Assembly (NCBI GenBank): GCA_964384525.1
Contig: CAYLKO010000005.1
Coordinates: 12,407 to 76,406 of the forward strand
DNA from: SHZI01 sp964384525
GTDB lineage: Bacteria; Pseudomonadota; Gammaproteobacteria; Steroidobacterales; GCA-2729495
Direction: 5' to 3'
Length of the DNA stretch: 64,000 nucleotides
A program made the translations under genes and the position numbers. This document shows positions 7,935 through 17,214 of the stretch, piece after piece. Under the pieces are notes generated by a model. It was not told the origin of the DNA and ran no database searches. It saw only the letters and a list, made by a program, of their open reading frames with translations. Each line of letters begins with the position of its first letter. Position 1 is the first letter of the stretch.

Positions 7935-9394
7935 GGCCGGACTTCCGCGGCGCGGAGGATGGTGTCCAGTTGCTCTTCGGCTGCCGCCAGATCCGGTGCA
8001 ACGAGATTGATGAACAACGGGCTCATGCCGCGTTCCGTGCAGAAGGCCGTCCAGAGCTTTTGCCGGCTGACGTGCCGCTCCGGCGCCGTGACCCGGGCAG
8101 TGAAACCGCTCTCGTCCACCAGGATCATCAGCCGGCGCGACCAGGCGTGCTGCGCCAGGACATCCAGAAACACCCCGTGCACCTCGGGCTCCGGAGTCGC
8201 AGTCAGATCGAAGAGCACCACGAGGGGATCCGTGTCATCCGCCGGCCAGGTATCCGCGGCGGGAGCGGCGGCGCCGTATTCGGCGGCTGGCAGGAGCGTC
8301 AGGGCAACGTTGCCACCGAGCACGCGCGCCAGCAGATCTTCCAGCACGGTGATGCCGTCGGTTGTCACGGCAACGCTGTAGGGCAGGACCTCGACGCGGG
8401 CCCGCCCGGTATGAAAACCGCGCAGCAGGCGCTGGAAGTACGGCTGGGTGATGACCACCGACAAACTGCCGGCCTTGAGATGCTCCCGAACACCGGCGAT
8501 CAGCGCCAGCACCAGCCGGGGCAGCACCACGATCAACAGCAGGGTCGCCGCCATCAGATGGATCCATGGCGCGGCATTCTCGCCGGCATTCTGGCCCGGC
8601 AGCACCGCGAGCCCGGCAATCCGCGCGGCATCGGGCAACGGCATCTGCAACAACCAGTAACCGGGTGCATAGCCCACCGCCACCAGCGACCGCACGGTCT
8701 CCGCACTGAGGAAGGTGCTCTGCCACACGGCGTGGTATTCGAAGGCGAGCCCACGCAGATAAAGCCCGGCGATCACGCCGGTCGCAAAGGCCGCTGCCGC
8801 CAGATGCAGGATGCGCGCGGCGCGCGATGCATACAGTGGCGCACTGAGGCTTGCCCAGTTGTGGACAAAGCGGGTCATGGTTTCCCGGCGCACCGCATCC
8901 CCGGCTCTGGATGGCGGCCGGAACCAGCGGGCGCTCGAGCCCAGCCAGACCAGGGCGCGCCGGATCGGCCCACTGGTTGCCGGCCGGCGCATCTGCACCA
9001 GGGCCTGGGCCGCGAGCAGCACGTACATCACCAGATTCCACACCAGCAGTCCCAGTACCGGTGGCGCCAGGATGTTGATCTGCTGATCGCTGGCGAGGTG
9101 ATCAAGCATGATGCCCATAACAAAGGCGACCAGCACAACGCCCAGGCCCACCCACGACCGCCAGCGCCACGCCTGCACGGCCCGCGGGATCGGACTCTTG
9201 CGTTCGGTGAGCCTTTCAAGCACCAGACGGGCGCGCCGGGCCAGGAATTTCTCGGGCTCGGCCTGATCGCCGACGATCTCGGCAGCAGCCCGGCTGGCCC
9301 ACTCCCGATCCGCATCGGTCCACAGCCGGCGCTCGACATCAGCACTTTCCAGCGCCCGCACGGCCATCACGTCCAGAGCGGCAGTCTCATTCAT
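7931..9394 (-). CDS. DUF2868 membrane protein, partner of the GTPase
   Basis: A 487-residue membrane protein of the DUF2868 family. It has an N-terminal cytosolic helical region, two transmembrane segments near residues 75-125 (WVGLGVVLVAFVMGIML and ILAPPVLGLLVWNLVMYVLL), further hydrophobic segments around 215-330, and a soluble C-terminal part of about 150 residues with a nucleotide-hydrolase-like alternation of strands and helices. The ATG at 9394 is chosen because the family sequence begins at MNETAALDVMAVRALE. The stop overlaps the GTPase start by 4 bases, implying coupled translation and a complex. No biochemical function is known for the family. Confidence 0.8.
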   Translation of the reverse strand: MNETAALDVMAVRALESADVERRLWTDADREWASRAAAEIVGDQAEPEKFLARRARLVLERLTERKSPIPRAVQAWRWRSWVGLGVVLVAFVMGIMLDHLASDQQINILAPPVLGLLVWNLVMYVLLAAQALVQMRRPATSGPIRRALVWLGSSARWFRPPSRAGDAVRRETMTRFVHNWASLSAPLYASRAARILHLAAAAFATGVIAGLYLRGLAFEYHAVWQSTFLSAETVRSLVAVGYAPGYWLLQMPLPDAARIAGLAVLPGQNAGENAAPWIHLMAATLLLIVVLPRLVLALIAGVREHLKAGSLSVVITQPYFQRLLRGFHTGRARVEVLPYSVAVTTDGITVLEDLLARVLGGNVALTLLPAAEYGAAAPAADTWPADDTDPLVVLFDLTATPEPEVHGVFLDVLAQHAWSRRLMILVDESGFTARVTAPERHVSRQKLWTAFCTERGMSPLFINLVAPDLAAAEEQLDTILRAAEVRP

Positions 9395-9449
9395 GCGGTG
9401 GCACTTTCTCCCGGGAACACGCCCGCTCCTCTGGCGTGGAGATCGAAGC

Positions 9450-10583
9450 TTAGCGCGAAAAATCCGCAAAGGTGCTTCGATATCCGGCAAGAAAGCGCCG
9501 GTCGATGCGCTCCTTGAGCCACATGCTGGAGCGCCCGCGCCACCAGAAGGGTCCCCACGTCGACAGGGCGGTGCCGTCGCCCAGGTTGAGAATGGCGAGA
9601 CTGCGTTTTTGCGGACGATAGCGGACGAGCGGCGTGCCGCGGAGACGTGCGCGCAGGTTGGCATGAATGACCGGAGCCTGGCGCACGCCGAAGACGCCCA
9701 GCTTCGGCAGGTCAAAACCGGCCATGGCCGCCACATCACCGCCGGCAAGGATCCGGTCGTCGGTGATGGCCTGCAGCCGGTCATCGACGATCAGGCCGCG
9801 CCGGCTGTCGACGGGCAGCCCCATGGTATCGATCAATGGATTGGCATCGAGGCCGGTGGCGACGATGACCATATCGGCAGGCACATGGCGGCCATCATCG
9901 GCCACCAGTTCGGCCCCCTGGCGCCGGATTACTTCAGTGTGTACTTGCACGGTGATGCCACGCTGCACAAACCGGCGCTGCACGAGCCTGCTGACGCCGG
10001 CGGATGCCTTCGGCAGCAGCCGCGAGTTGCGCGTGAGCACCGTGACACTCGCCGTCGCACCGTGTAGCGCGACAAGCGCCCTGATGTTGGCCGCGATCTC
10101 GACGCCGGTGGGACCACCACCCACCACGGCGATCCGCGGTGATGTGCCGCGCTGGAGCCGCGCCTCGAGATCCAGACGCAGCTGCCAGAGCCGGCTGATC
10201 GGCTTCACCGGCCAGACCGTTGGATCATCGAGCGCCCCGCTGATGGCCGCCACGTTCACCCGGCTGCCGACATTCAGCGACAGCAGGTCATACGACAATA
10301 CCGCGCCATCGGCCAGGTGCACGCAGCGTCGGCGCGGATCAATCCGCTCGACGCTGCCGCAGATGTATGCACCGCCCGCCGCCGTCAGCAAGGCGCGCAG
10401 ATCGATCTGATCCTCGGTGACCGCATACCGGCCTCCCAACAGCCCGGTGGCCAGTCCCGAATACCAGAAGTTGCCCGGATCAACGAGCACGACCCGCGCG
10501 CCGAGCGCCCGCAGCGAGTGGGCCCCTGCGGCGACATGGAGATTGACGTGCCCCCCACCGATGAGCAGGACAGTCGGCGGCAT
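9450..10583 (-). CDS. FAD-dependent NAD(P) oxidoreductase, NDH-2-like
   Basis: A 377-residue two-dinucleotide-fold flavoprotein. The FAD site is LLIGGGHVNLHVAAGA at the N-terminus (start ATG at 10583). The NAD(P) site is VVGGGPTGVEIAANIRAL in the middle, and the flavin-contacting motif ILAGGDVAAM follows. The C-terminus contains WGPFWWRGRSSMWLKERIDR, an aromatic/basic amphipathic helix that could sit on the membrane as in type II NADH dehydrogenases. Similar proteins are also found near or fused to selenophosphate synthetase, but no such gene is seen here. It is divergent from kup, with about 107 bases between the two starts. Confidence 0.78.
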   Translation of the reverse strand: MPPTVLLIGGGHVNLHVAAGAHSLRALGARVVLVDPGNFWYSGLATGLLGGRYAVTEDQIDLRALLTAAGGAYICGSVERIDPRRRCVHLADGAVLSYDLLSLNVGSRVNVAAISGALDDPTVWPVKPISRLWQLRLDLEARLQRGTSPRIAVVGGGPTGVEIAANIRALVALHGATASVTVLTRNSRLLPKASAGVSRLVQRRFVQRGITVQVHTEVIRRQGAELVADDGRHVPADMVIVATGLDANPLIDTMGLPVDSRRGLIVDDRLQAITDDRILAGGDVAAMAGFDLPKLGVFGVRQAPVIHANLRARLRGTPLVRYRPQKRSLAILNLGDGTALSTWGPFWWRGRSSMWLKERIDRRFLAGYRSTFADFSR

Positions 10584-10690
10584 GGACCCGGAGGGGTATA
10601 TCCTTGCTGGCCCCGATCGTGGTGCCGGGTCGCTTCCCGCAGTGGCAGACATCTGACGGCGCAACTCCGCGGCAAAGGGACCATCACGGG

Positions 10691-12595
10691 ATGACCAGGA
10701 CATCGGCCGGATTTCCGGCCAGACTTCCGACCAGACTGCCGATCTGGGCAACGGGAGGCCTGGGTGCGCTCGGTGTCGTCTTCGGCGACATCGGCACGAG
10801 TCCACTGTACGCCATCCGTCAGTGCTTTTTCGGCGCCAACCCGATTCCGGTCAACCCGGAAAACATCCTCGGCATCCTGTCGCTGGTCTTCTGGGCGCTG
10901 GTCGTGATCATCTCGATCAAGTATCTCGTTTTCGTCATGCAACAGGACAACAACGGCGAGGGCGGCATCATCGCGCTCGTGGCCCTGCTGCGGCCGCTGG
11001 CCAGACGCAGCGCGCCGGTACGCCTGCTCCTCATACCGCTCGGCCTGTTTGGCGCCGCGCTGTTGTACGGCGACGGCACGATCACCCCGGCCATCTCCGT
11101 GTTGAGCGCCATCGAAGGCCTGGGTGGCGTGCATGACAGCTTCAACGTGTGGGTCGTGCCGATCACGATCACGATCCTGGCCACCCTCTTTCTCTTCCAG
11201 CGCAGCGGCAGCCACCGCATCGGCAGCGTCTTCGGGCCGCTGATGCTCATCTGGTTCCTCGTGCTCGCCGCACTCGGCCTGCGGGGCATCCTGCTGGAGC
11301 CGGCGGTACTGGCCGCCGTCAATCCGTGGCATGCGCTGAACTTCTTCCGGATGAACGGCCAGACCGGCTATCTGGTGCTCGGCACGATCTTTCTCGTCGT
11401 CACGGGGGGCGAAGCGCTGTACGCCGACATGGGGCACTTCGGCCTGGGTCCCATCCGCCTGTCCTGGTTTGGGCTGGTGTTGCCGGCACTGCTGCTCAAC
11501 TATTTCGGCCAGGGCGCCCTGATCCTCACCATCCCGTCGGAGGCGGCCCATCCATTTTTTGATCTGGCGCCAGCCGGCATGCGGCTGGCATTGGTCGTGC
11601 TGGCCACCATCGCCACCATCATCGCATCGCAGGCCGTGATCACCGGCACCTTCTCGCTCACCTCGCAGGCGATACGCCTGGGCCTGCTGCCCGGCATGAA
11701 GGTGGTGCACACCTCCGCCACGACGCGGGGCCAGATCTACATTCCACTCGCCAACTGGTTCCTCATGGCGGCAACGATCGGCCTGGTGATCGGCTTTGGC
11801 TCCTCGGATCGCCTCGGCGCCGCCTATGGTTTGTCGGTGTCGGCCGACATGGCCATCACGACCCTGCTGGCAGGTGTCATCGCCTGGCGCAACTGGCAGC
11901 GACCGTGGCTCGCGACGCTGGGCGTGGCGATGATCTGGATCATCGACTGGGCCTTCCTCGGCGCCAACCTCTACAAGTTCGCCGATGGTGGCTGGTATCC
12001 GCTGACCGTCGGCGTGCTGGTGTTTGCCCTGATGTCGACGTGGCGCCGCGGGCGACGGCTGGTCATGACAGGCCTGAATGCGATGCGCCAGTCCGTACCG
12101 GATTTTCTCGCCTCGCCGGACTATCGGGAAGCCCATCGCATTCCCGGCACCGGGGTTTTCCTGGCCCGGTATTCGATCGGCGTGCCCGCCATCCTCCGCC
12201 ACCATCTGGAGCGCAACCATGTGTTGAACGAGCAGGTGGTGGTGCTGACCCTGCGCACCGACACGCGCCCGCGTGTGCCGGTGCGGGAGCGCGTGGCGGT
12301 GGAACGCCTGGCCAACGGCCTGTTCCGCGTGATCATGAGCTATGGCTACATGCAGAAGCCGCACATCCCCGCGGCCCTGCGGGCCTGCACCGCATTCGGC
12401 CTGTCCATCGACCTGGATCAGGCCACGTATTACCTGGGCATCGAGACGGTGATTCCCCGCGACGACGCCCACGGCATGGCCAACTGGCGTGAGCGCCTGT
12501 TTGCCTTCCTCGCCCGCAACGCGCAGCGGGCCGCGCTGTACTACGGCCTGCCCACCGAGCAGGTGATCGAACTGGGAATACAGATCGAAATCTAG
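10691..12595 (+). CDS. kup: Low-affinity potassium transporter Kup
   Basis: A 634-residue K+ uptake permease of the KUP/HAK/KT family, which takes up potassium with protons across the inner membrane. The family signature GDIGTSPLY is at residues 32-40, followed by about 12 hydrophobic segments up to residue 455 and a soluble C-terminal domain of about 170 residues. Other conserved family pieces are visible, such as LLYGDGTITPAISVLSA and GGEALYADMGHFG. The ATG at 10691 is preferred because the family homology starts soon after it. Length is normal for bacterial Kup. Confidence 0.95.
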   Translation: MTRTSAGFPARLPTRLPIWATGGLGALGVVFGDIGTSPLYAIRQCFFGANPIPVNPENILGILSLVFWALVVIISIKYLVFVMQQDNNGEGGIIALVALLRPLARRSAPVRLLLIPLGLFGAALLYGDGTITPAISVLSAIEGLGGVHDSFNVWVVPITITILATLFLFQRSGSHRIGSVFGPLMLIWFLVLAALGLRGILLEPAVLAAVNPWHALNFFRMNGQTGYLVLGTIFLVVTGGEALYADMGHFGLGPIRLSWFGLVLPALLLNYFGQGALILTIPSEAAHPFFDLAPAGMRLALVVLATIATIIASQAVITGTFSLTSQAIRLGLLPGMKVVHTSATTRGQIYIPLANWFLMAATIGLVIGFGSSDRLGAAYGLSVSADMAITTLLAGVIAWRNWQRPWLATLGVAMIWIIDWAFLGANLYKFADGGWYPLTVGVLVFALMSTWRRGRRLVMTGLNAMRQSVPDFLASPDYREAHRIPGTGVFLARYSIGVPAILRHHLERNHVLNEQVVVLTLRTDTRPRVPVRERVAVERLANGLFRVIMSYGYMQKPHIPAALRACTAFGLSIDLDQATYYLGIETVIPRDDAHGMANWRERLFAFLARNAQRAALYYGLPTEQVIELGIQIEI

Positions 12596-12631
12596 GCGGG
12601 GGTCGGCATCCGGTTGCCGGTGCCGGCTGCT

Positions 12632-13585
12632 TCAGTTCTTCACCATCGACATCACCTGGGCCATGTCGAGCGTGCGCGCCTTGTCGCGGATCTGCGGCAG
12701 GTTCTGCTGCTGCAGATCCCTGGCCTGGCCGAGCAGGGACTGGAAGGTGCTCTGCAACAGCGCCGTGTCCATCCGGCGCCCGCCGGCGTAGTACCGCTTC
12801 GCCAATTGCCCGAGTGCGTAGGTGGTTGCGAAGGAGAAGGCCGCGCCGGCGGCCACGCTGCCGACCCCGCGGCCAATCCCTCCCGCCACCGAGCCGAGCA
12901 GGCCGCCGAGAAGCTTGCGACCAACCTGCTCCAGGTACTGCGAGGTGATGCCGACCCCGGCGGTGGCGATGAAATCCTTGATATGGCCCTTGTCCAGCTC
13001 GAAGCCGTAGCCCTGGCCGATGCGATAGACCATCTTCATCTGCAGCGGGATGATCGCCATGGACGCCAGCGACTGCGGCAGCAGCTCGATCGCACCGTTG
13101 ACGATGGCGTGGTTGAGGATGTAGCGGTCGAGCTCGGCGTCTGCGGGCGGGGTGGCCGCCTTGGTCGTCGCGTTGGCCGTTGCAGTGGCCGCAGCTGTCG
13201 TGAGTGGCGCGGCCGCCAGCGCCGCGGCGCTGCGTTCCACCTCGGCGCTTTGTTTTTCGCCCAGATCGAGTGCGCGCTTCAGTTCACCCAGGAACTGCTG
13301 TTCAGCGGGGCTTGCCGTCCCGTCGCACTCGCAGACACAGACGGCCATCTCGTAGGCCAGCTGGCGGTGCCCCGGATCGGCCAGGGCGGCACTCGCCTTG
13401 TGCAGGTCGACACGCTTCAGCAGCACGTCCTGATACAGCCGCGTCAGCTCCGGTGCGCCTTCGGTTCCGTCCAGCGACTCGGCGATGCGCCTGACCTGCT
13501 CGCGGTCTCGATCTTCCTGCATGCCATCGGCGAAGGCGGCCAGCAGGACGATGCTGACGATGGCCTGTTGTTCAAGGGAATTCAT
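12632..13585 (-). CDS. TerB-like / DUF697 membrane-associated protein
   Basis: A 317-residue protein in two parts. Residues 1-110 form an all-helical TerB-like region (QQAIVSIVLLAAFADGMQED; acidic pattern near CECDGTASPAEQQF). An Ala/Thr-rich linker (AAATATANATTKAATPP) follows. The second half resembles DUF697, a hydrophobic domain found with YcjF-type GTPases: IPLQMKMVYRIGQGYGFEL, then glycine zippers GGLLGSVAGGIGRGVGSVAA. It probably associates with the inner membrane. The start overlaps the aldehyde dehydrogenase stop by 4 bases. The function is unknown; a role in envelope stress or tellurite-type responses would be guesswork. Confidence 0.65.
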   Translation of the reverse strand: MNSLEQQAIVSIVLLAAFADGMQEDRDREQVRRIAESLDGTEGAPELTRLYQDVLLKRVDLHKASAALADPGHRQLAYEMAVCVCECDGTASPAEQQFLGELKRALDLGEKQSAEVERSAAALAAAPLTTAAATATANATTKAATPPADAELDRYILNHAIVNGAIELLPQSLASMAIIPLQMKMVYRIGQGYGFELDKGHIKDFIATAGVGITSQYLEQVGRKLLGGLLGSVAGGIGRGVGSVAAGAAFSFATTYALGQLAKRYYAGGRRMDTALLQSTFQSLLGQARDLQQQNLPQIRDKARTLDMAQVMSMVKN

Positions 13586-15111
13586 CCGTCGTAGCGTACC
13601 ATCACGGTCTTGGTTTCGAGATAGGCATCGAGGCTCTCCGCACCGAATTCTCGACCCCACCCTGACTGCTTGAAGCCGCCGAAAGGCGCAAAGAGATTCA
13701 CGCCACCATGCTGGTTGATGCCGACCACCCCGGCACGGATCAGTTCGGCGAGGCGGTGCGCCCGGCGCAGATCGCGGGTCCAGACACTGGCGACGAGGCC
13801 GTAGATGGTGTCGTTCGCCCGGCGCGCGATGTGCTCCAGGTCTTCGTCGCCGAAGGTCTCGATGCAGGTCACCGGACCGAAGATCTCCTCCTGCACGATG
13901 CGCATCCCGGGTTGCACCCGGGTGAACACGGCGGGCTCCATGAAATAGCCGGGCCTGTCGAGGCGGGCGCCACCGGTCGCAAGCCGCGCACCCGCCGCCA
14001 CACCGCCCGCCACATAAGCCTGCACCCGCTCCAGGTGCCCGGCAGACACGAGCGGGCCGATTTCCGTGGCGGGATCCAGGCCGGCGCCGATCTGCATGGC
14101 TTTTGCCGCAGCGATCACGCCGCCCGTCACCTGCTCCGCGATCGACTCGTGGACCAGCAGGCGCGAGGCGGACTGGCAGTTCTGTCCCTGCAGGAAAAAC
14201 GCCGCGCGGGCCGCAGCCGGGATCGCCTCGCGCAGGTCGGCGTCGGGGAAGATGATGAAGGGTGACTTGCCGCCGAGTTCCAGCGACACGCGCTTCAGGT
14301 TGCCCCTGGCAGCCTCGAGAATCTTGCGGGCCACGTCGAGGGAGCCGGTGAACGCCACCTTGTCCACGCCGGCATGGGCGGTGAGCGCCGCTCCCGCCCG
14401 CTCGCCAAAACCCGGCACGACATTGACGACGCCGGGCGGGATGCCAGCCTCGCCGAGCAAGCCGGCGAAACACAGGCTGGAGAGCGGCGTCTTCTCGTCC
14501 GGCTTCAGCACCACGGTGCAACCGGCCGCGAGCGCCGGCCCGAGCTTCATCGCCAGCATGCCGAGCGGGTAATTCCACGGGGTGATCTGTGCCGCCACGC
14601 CGATCGGCTCGCGACGCGTGTAGGTGAGCGGCGGGTACTTCGCCCCGGGGCGCGGATCGCCGGCCACCGTGTGCCCGGTGATTTTCGACGGCCAGCCCGC
14701 GTAATAGCGCAACATGCGCGCCGCGCCGGAGACCGCATGAGCACCGGCCATGGTGATCGGCATGCCCGTGTCGAGCACCTCGAGTTCGGTCAGGAGGTCG
14801 CGGTTGGCTTCGAGCACGGCAGCAAGATTCCATAAAAGCTCGCTGCGTGCCGATGGCGACATGCCCGGCCACGGCCCCGTCTCGAAGGCCTGGCGGGCGG
14901 CGGCGCCGGCCTGATCGACGTCTGCAGGCCCCGCCCCTGCCACGGCGGCAATCACTGCGCCGGTCGATGGATCGACAACCTCGATGGCATCGCCGTCACG
15001 CGCGGCGACCCACTCGCCACCGATATGGAGGAGATGGTCGCGGGCGAGGAATGCCCGGGCCTGCCGGCTCAAGGCCGGGGTAGTCAAGGCCGGGATGGTT
15101 TCGTGGCTCAC
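13582..15111 (-). CDS. NAD(P)-dependent aldehyde dehydrogenase
   Basis: A 509-residue aldehyde dehydrogenase of the usual length. The catalytic thiol is the Cys in GQNCQSASR, the general base is the Glu in SLELGGKSP, and the Asn in TPWNYPLGM is the oxyanion residue. It oxidises aldehydes to carboxylic acids with NAD(P)+; the substrate cannot be read from the sequence, though the overall type is close to betaine-aldehyde/phenylacetaldehyde dehydrogenases. The start is a GTG. It is divergent from the FAD monooxygenase gene 53 bases away, so the two may share a regulatory region and serve the same catabolic route. Confidence 0.93.
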   Translation of the reverse strand: MSHETIPALTTPALSRQARAFLARDHLLHIGGEWVAARDGDAIEVVDPSTGAVIAAVAGAGPADVDQAGAAARQAFETGPWPGMSPSARSELLWNLAAVLEANRDLLTELEVLDTGMPITMAGAHAVSGAARMLRYYAGWPSKITGHTVAGDPRPGAKYPPLTYTRREPIGVAAQITPWNYPLGMLAMKLGPALAAGCTVVLKPDEKTPLSSLCFAGLLGEAGIPPGVVNVVPGFGERAGAALTAHAGVDKVAFTGSLDVARKILEAARGNLKRVSLELGGKSPFIIFPDADLREAIPAAARAAFFLQGQNCQSASRLLVHESIAEQVTGGVIAAAKAMQIGAGLDPATEIGPLVSAGHLERVQAYVAGGVAAGARLATGGARLDRPGYFMEPAVFTRVQPGMRIVQEEIFGPVTCIETFGDEDLEHIARRANDTIYGLVASVWTRDLRRAHRLAELIRAGVVGINQHGGVNLFAPFGGFKQSGWGREFGAESLDAYLETKTVMVRYDG

Positions 15112-15164
15112 TGTCGCAGGACACTCAAATTCTGGAAGCCGGATGCGGCTAGACTATCGCCGGA

Positions 15165-16334
15165 ATGAAGGATCTGCACGTGATCATCGTTGGCGCAGGT
15201 CTGGGCGGCCTCACGGCCACCCTCGCGCTGCTGCAGGCAGGCTTCCGGGTTTCAACCTTCGAGCAGCACGCTGAACCCGGCGAGGTCGGCGCAGGTGTCA
15301 CCATCACGCCCAATGGCGTCCACGTCCTCCATCATCTGCTGGGCAGGGAAGTCATGGACCAGGTCGCGCGCACACCCGCAGCCGGCGCCATCAAGCACTA
15401 CCGCACCGGCGAGATCCTCGTTGAAACCAACCGCGGCAACCGCATGCAGGAGCAGTACGGCGCGCCCTACTGTCAGGCCCATCGCGCCGACCTGCATGGT
15501 GCACTCCTCCACGCCGTGCGCGCACTCGATGCCGACTGCATCCACACCGGCTGCAGCTTCGACGCCCTCGATGAAACCGGGGATGGCATCACCGCCACCT
15601 TCAGGAACGGCCGGAGCGCCAGCGGCGATATCCTGATCGGCAGCGACGGCATCCGCTCGGCCGTGCGCCGGGCGCTGTGGGGTGCGGAAAAGGTGAGCTT
15701 CACCGGCTACATCGCCTGGCGCGGACTCGTGCCGATGGAACGGCTCGACCCGGCCGTGATCGTGCCCGATTCCGCCTCCTTTGCCGGGCCGGCACGCACC
15801 TTCGCCCGCTACAAGGTGCGCCAGGGCACACTTCTCAACTACGCCGCCTTCTCGAAGCGCGACGCATGGGCCGAGGAAAGCTGGTCCGTGCACTCGGAAA
15901 TCGCCGAGCTCCAGCAGGAATTCAGCGACTTCGCGCCCGAAGTACAGTCAATCATCGCGGCCACGCCGCCGGAGCGCTGCTTCAAGTGGGGCCTCTTCGA
16001 CCGTGAACCGCTGGGCCACTGGACGCGCGGCCGCGCCACGCTGCTGGGCGATGCCGCGCATCCGATGACGCCGTTTCTCGCCCAGGGCGCTGTCATGGCC
16101 ATCGAGGATGGCATGGTGCTGGCCCGCAGTCTCGCCGCCGCGGTGGACTGGCGCACCGGCCTCGCCCGCTACGAGGCGGCGCGACGCGAGCGCGGCACCT
16201 TCGTGATGCGCGAGTCGCATGCCAACGCCCGCCGCATGTACTCGCGCGATCCGGACAACTACACCACGGCGTCGCACAAGACGGCGGAGAGCCTGGGGCT
16301 GTATGCCTACAATCCGCTGACGGTGCCGGTCTAG
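15165..16334 (+). CDS. FAD-dependent monooxygenase, salicylate hydroxylase type
   Basis: A 389-residue class A flavoprotein monooxygenase. The FAD-binding GxGxxG motif is VGAGLGGLTATLALL, the DG motif is LIGSDGIRSAVRR, and the GD motif is LLGDAAHPMTPFLAQGA. These three place it with 3-/6-hydroxynicotinate, salicylate and related aromatic hydroxylases that use NAD(P)H and O2. The last 40 residues (FVMRESHANARRMYSRDP) match the helical C-terminus of the salicylate hydroxylase group. The true substrate is unknown. It faces an aldehyde dehydrogenase gene and is followed by a convergent VOC gene, a layout compatible with a small aromatic degradation locus. Confidence 0.88.
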   Translation: MKDLHVIIVGAGLGGLTATLALLQAGFRVSTFEQHAEPGEVGAGVTITPNGVHVLHHLLGREVMDQVARTPAAGAIKHYRTGEILVETNRGNRMQEQYGAPYCQAHRADLHGALLHAVRALDADCIHTGCSFDALDETGDGITATFRNGRSASGDILIGSDGIRSAVRRALWGAEKVSFTGYIAWRGLVPMERLDPAVIVPDSASFAGPARTFARYKVRQGTLLNYAAFSKRDAWAEESWSVHSEIAELQQEFSDFAPEVQSIIAATPPERCFKWGLFDREPLGHWTRGRATLLGDAAHPMTPFLAQGAVMAIEDGMVLARSLAAAVDWRTGLARYEAARRERGTFVMRESHANARRMYSRDPDNYTTASHKTAESLGLYAYNPLTVPV

Positions 16335-16351
16335 CGCGACGTGATGCGGCC

Positions 16352-16816
16352 TCAGCCGAGTTGCTGGTTGAACTCGTAGAAGTAACCGTCCGGATCGAAC
16401 ACCGACGTGCTGACAAAGCGCTTCATTTCACCATCGGCGCCGCGAATCGACCACTCGTGCGCTTCGGAATGCACATGCGAGCCCAGTTCCCGTGCGCGCT
16501 GCAACGCTGCCCGCGCGTCGTCGGAGGCAACGACGAAGGTCGGGTTGCCATAGGTCACGCTGACGGGAATCTCCGCCGGCGCCGGCAGCGGCGGATCCAC
16601 CCATTGCAGCAACCCGATCATGCCGATTTCCGGATGCTCGCACTGCATGATGACGAGGTGCGTGCGGTCGCCCGCCTTGCCGGCCGCCATGCCTGCACCG
16701 GAGAGCACGACCTCGCCCTCGTAGTAGCGCGTCATGCCGACGACGTGCTCATACCACCGCACCGAACGCCCGATATCGCGCACGATGAGCGTGGTGCGGC
16801 GAAGGATGTTTTTCAT
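16352..16816 (-). CDS. VOC-family glyoxalase/dioxygenase-like protein
   Basis: A 154-residue vicinal-oxygen-chelate protein made of two beta-alpha-beta-beta-beta repeats. The first repeat is seen in LIVRDIGRSVRWYEHVVGM and the second ends with the family's closing FDPDGYFYEFNQQ. The metal-binding Glu near the end (YFYEF) is present, and a His in THLVIMQ could be a partner. Members include glyoxalase I, fosfomycin-resistance enzymes and extradiol dioxygenases; the reaction here cannot be decided. The ATG at 16816 is chosen because the VOC domain starts at once. It is divergent from the DUF1330 gene. Confidence 0.8.
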   Translation of the reverse strand: MKNILRRTTLIVRDIGRSVRWYEHVVGMTRYYEGEVVLSGAGMAAGKAGDRTHLVIMQCEHPEIGMIGLLQWVDPPLPAPAEIPVSVTYGNPTFVVASDDARAALQRARELGSHVHSEAHEWSIRGADGEMKRFVSTSVFDPDGYFYEFNQQLG

Positions 16817-16887
16817 GGCCGTATTCTCCGATACTGGATGTACACAACTGCAGGAGCGCCGGGCAACAACCCACAAGCGATAAATTC

Positions 16888-17190
16888 ATGAGCGACAAAC
16901 GCTGCTACATGATCGTCACCGCCGATCTCACCGACCGTGCACGCTTCCTCGCCGATTATGCGCGAGTGGTTCCAGCACTGGTGGCCAAATTCGGCGGCCG
17001 GTACATCCTCCGTGGCAGCGGTGGGGAATTTCTCGAGGGTGGCTGGTGCGCCAGCCCGAGCGCCCTGGTCTCGGAGTGGCCCGACAGGGAGGCGGCGCTC
17101 GCCTTCTGGCATTCTCCGGAGTACGCAGAAGCCAGAAAGCTGCGCGAAGGCACGGGACGGTTTCAGGTGCTGTTGTTCGAGTCTGCCTGA
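16888..17190 (+). CDS. DUF1330 family protein
   Basis: A 100-residue protein of the DUF1330 family (dimeric alpha/beta ferredoxin-like fold). It shows the family pattern: a starting strand CYMIVTADLTD, helix RFLADYARVVPALVAKFGG, strand RYILRGS, and the closing WPDREAALAFWHSPEYAEA. Length is typical. The family's biochemical function is not established. The gene is divergent from the VOC gene and convergent with glutamate dehydrogenase, 24 bases away. Confidence 0.85.
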   Translation: MSDKRCYMIVTADLTDRARFLADYARVVPALVAKFGGRYILRGSGGEFLEGGWCASPSALVSEWPDREAALAFWHSPEYAEARKLREGTGRFQVLLFESA

Positions 17191-17214
17191 GAGCGGCCCG
17201 GGAGCAGATTTCGG

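Noticed and set aside
10385..12472. Long minus-strand frame (695 codons) opposite kup
   Set aside because: Antisense to a well-conserved potassium transporter, rich in His/Gln/Asp as expected for a shadow frame.
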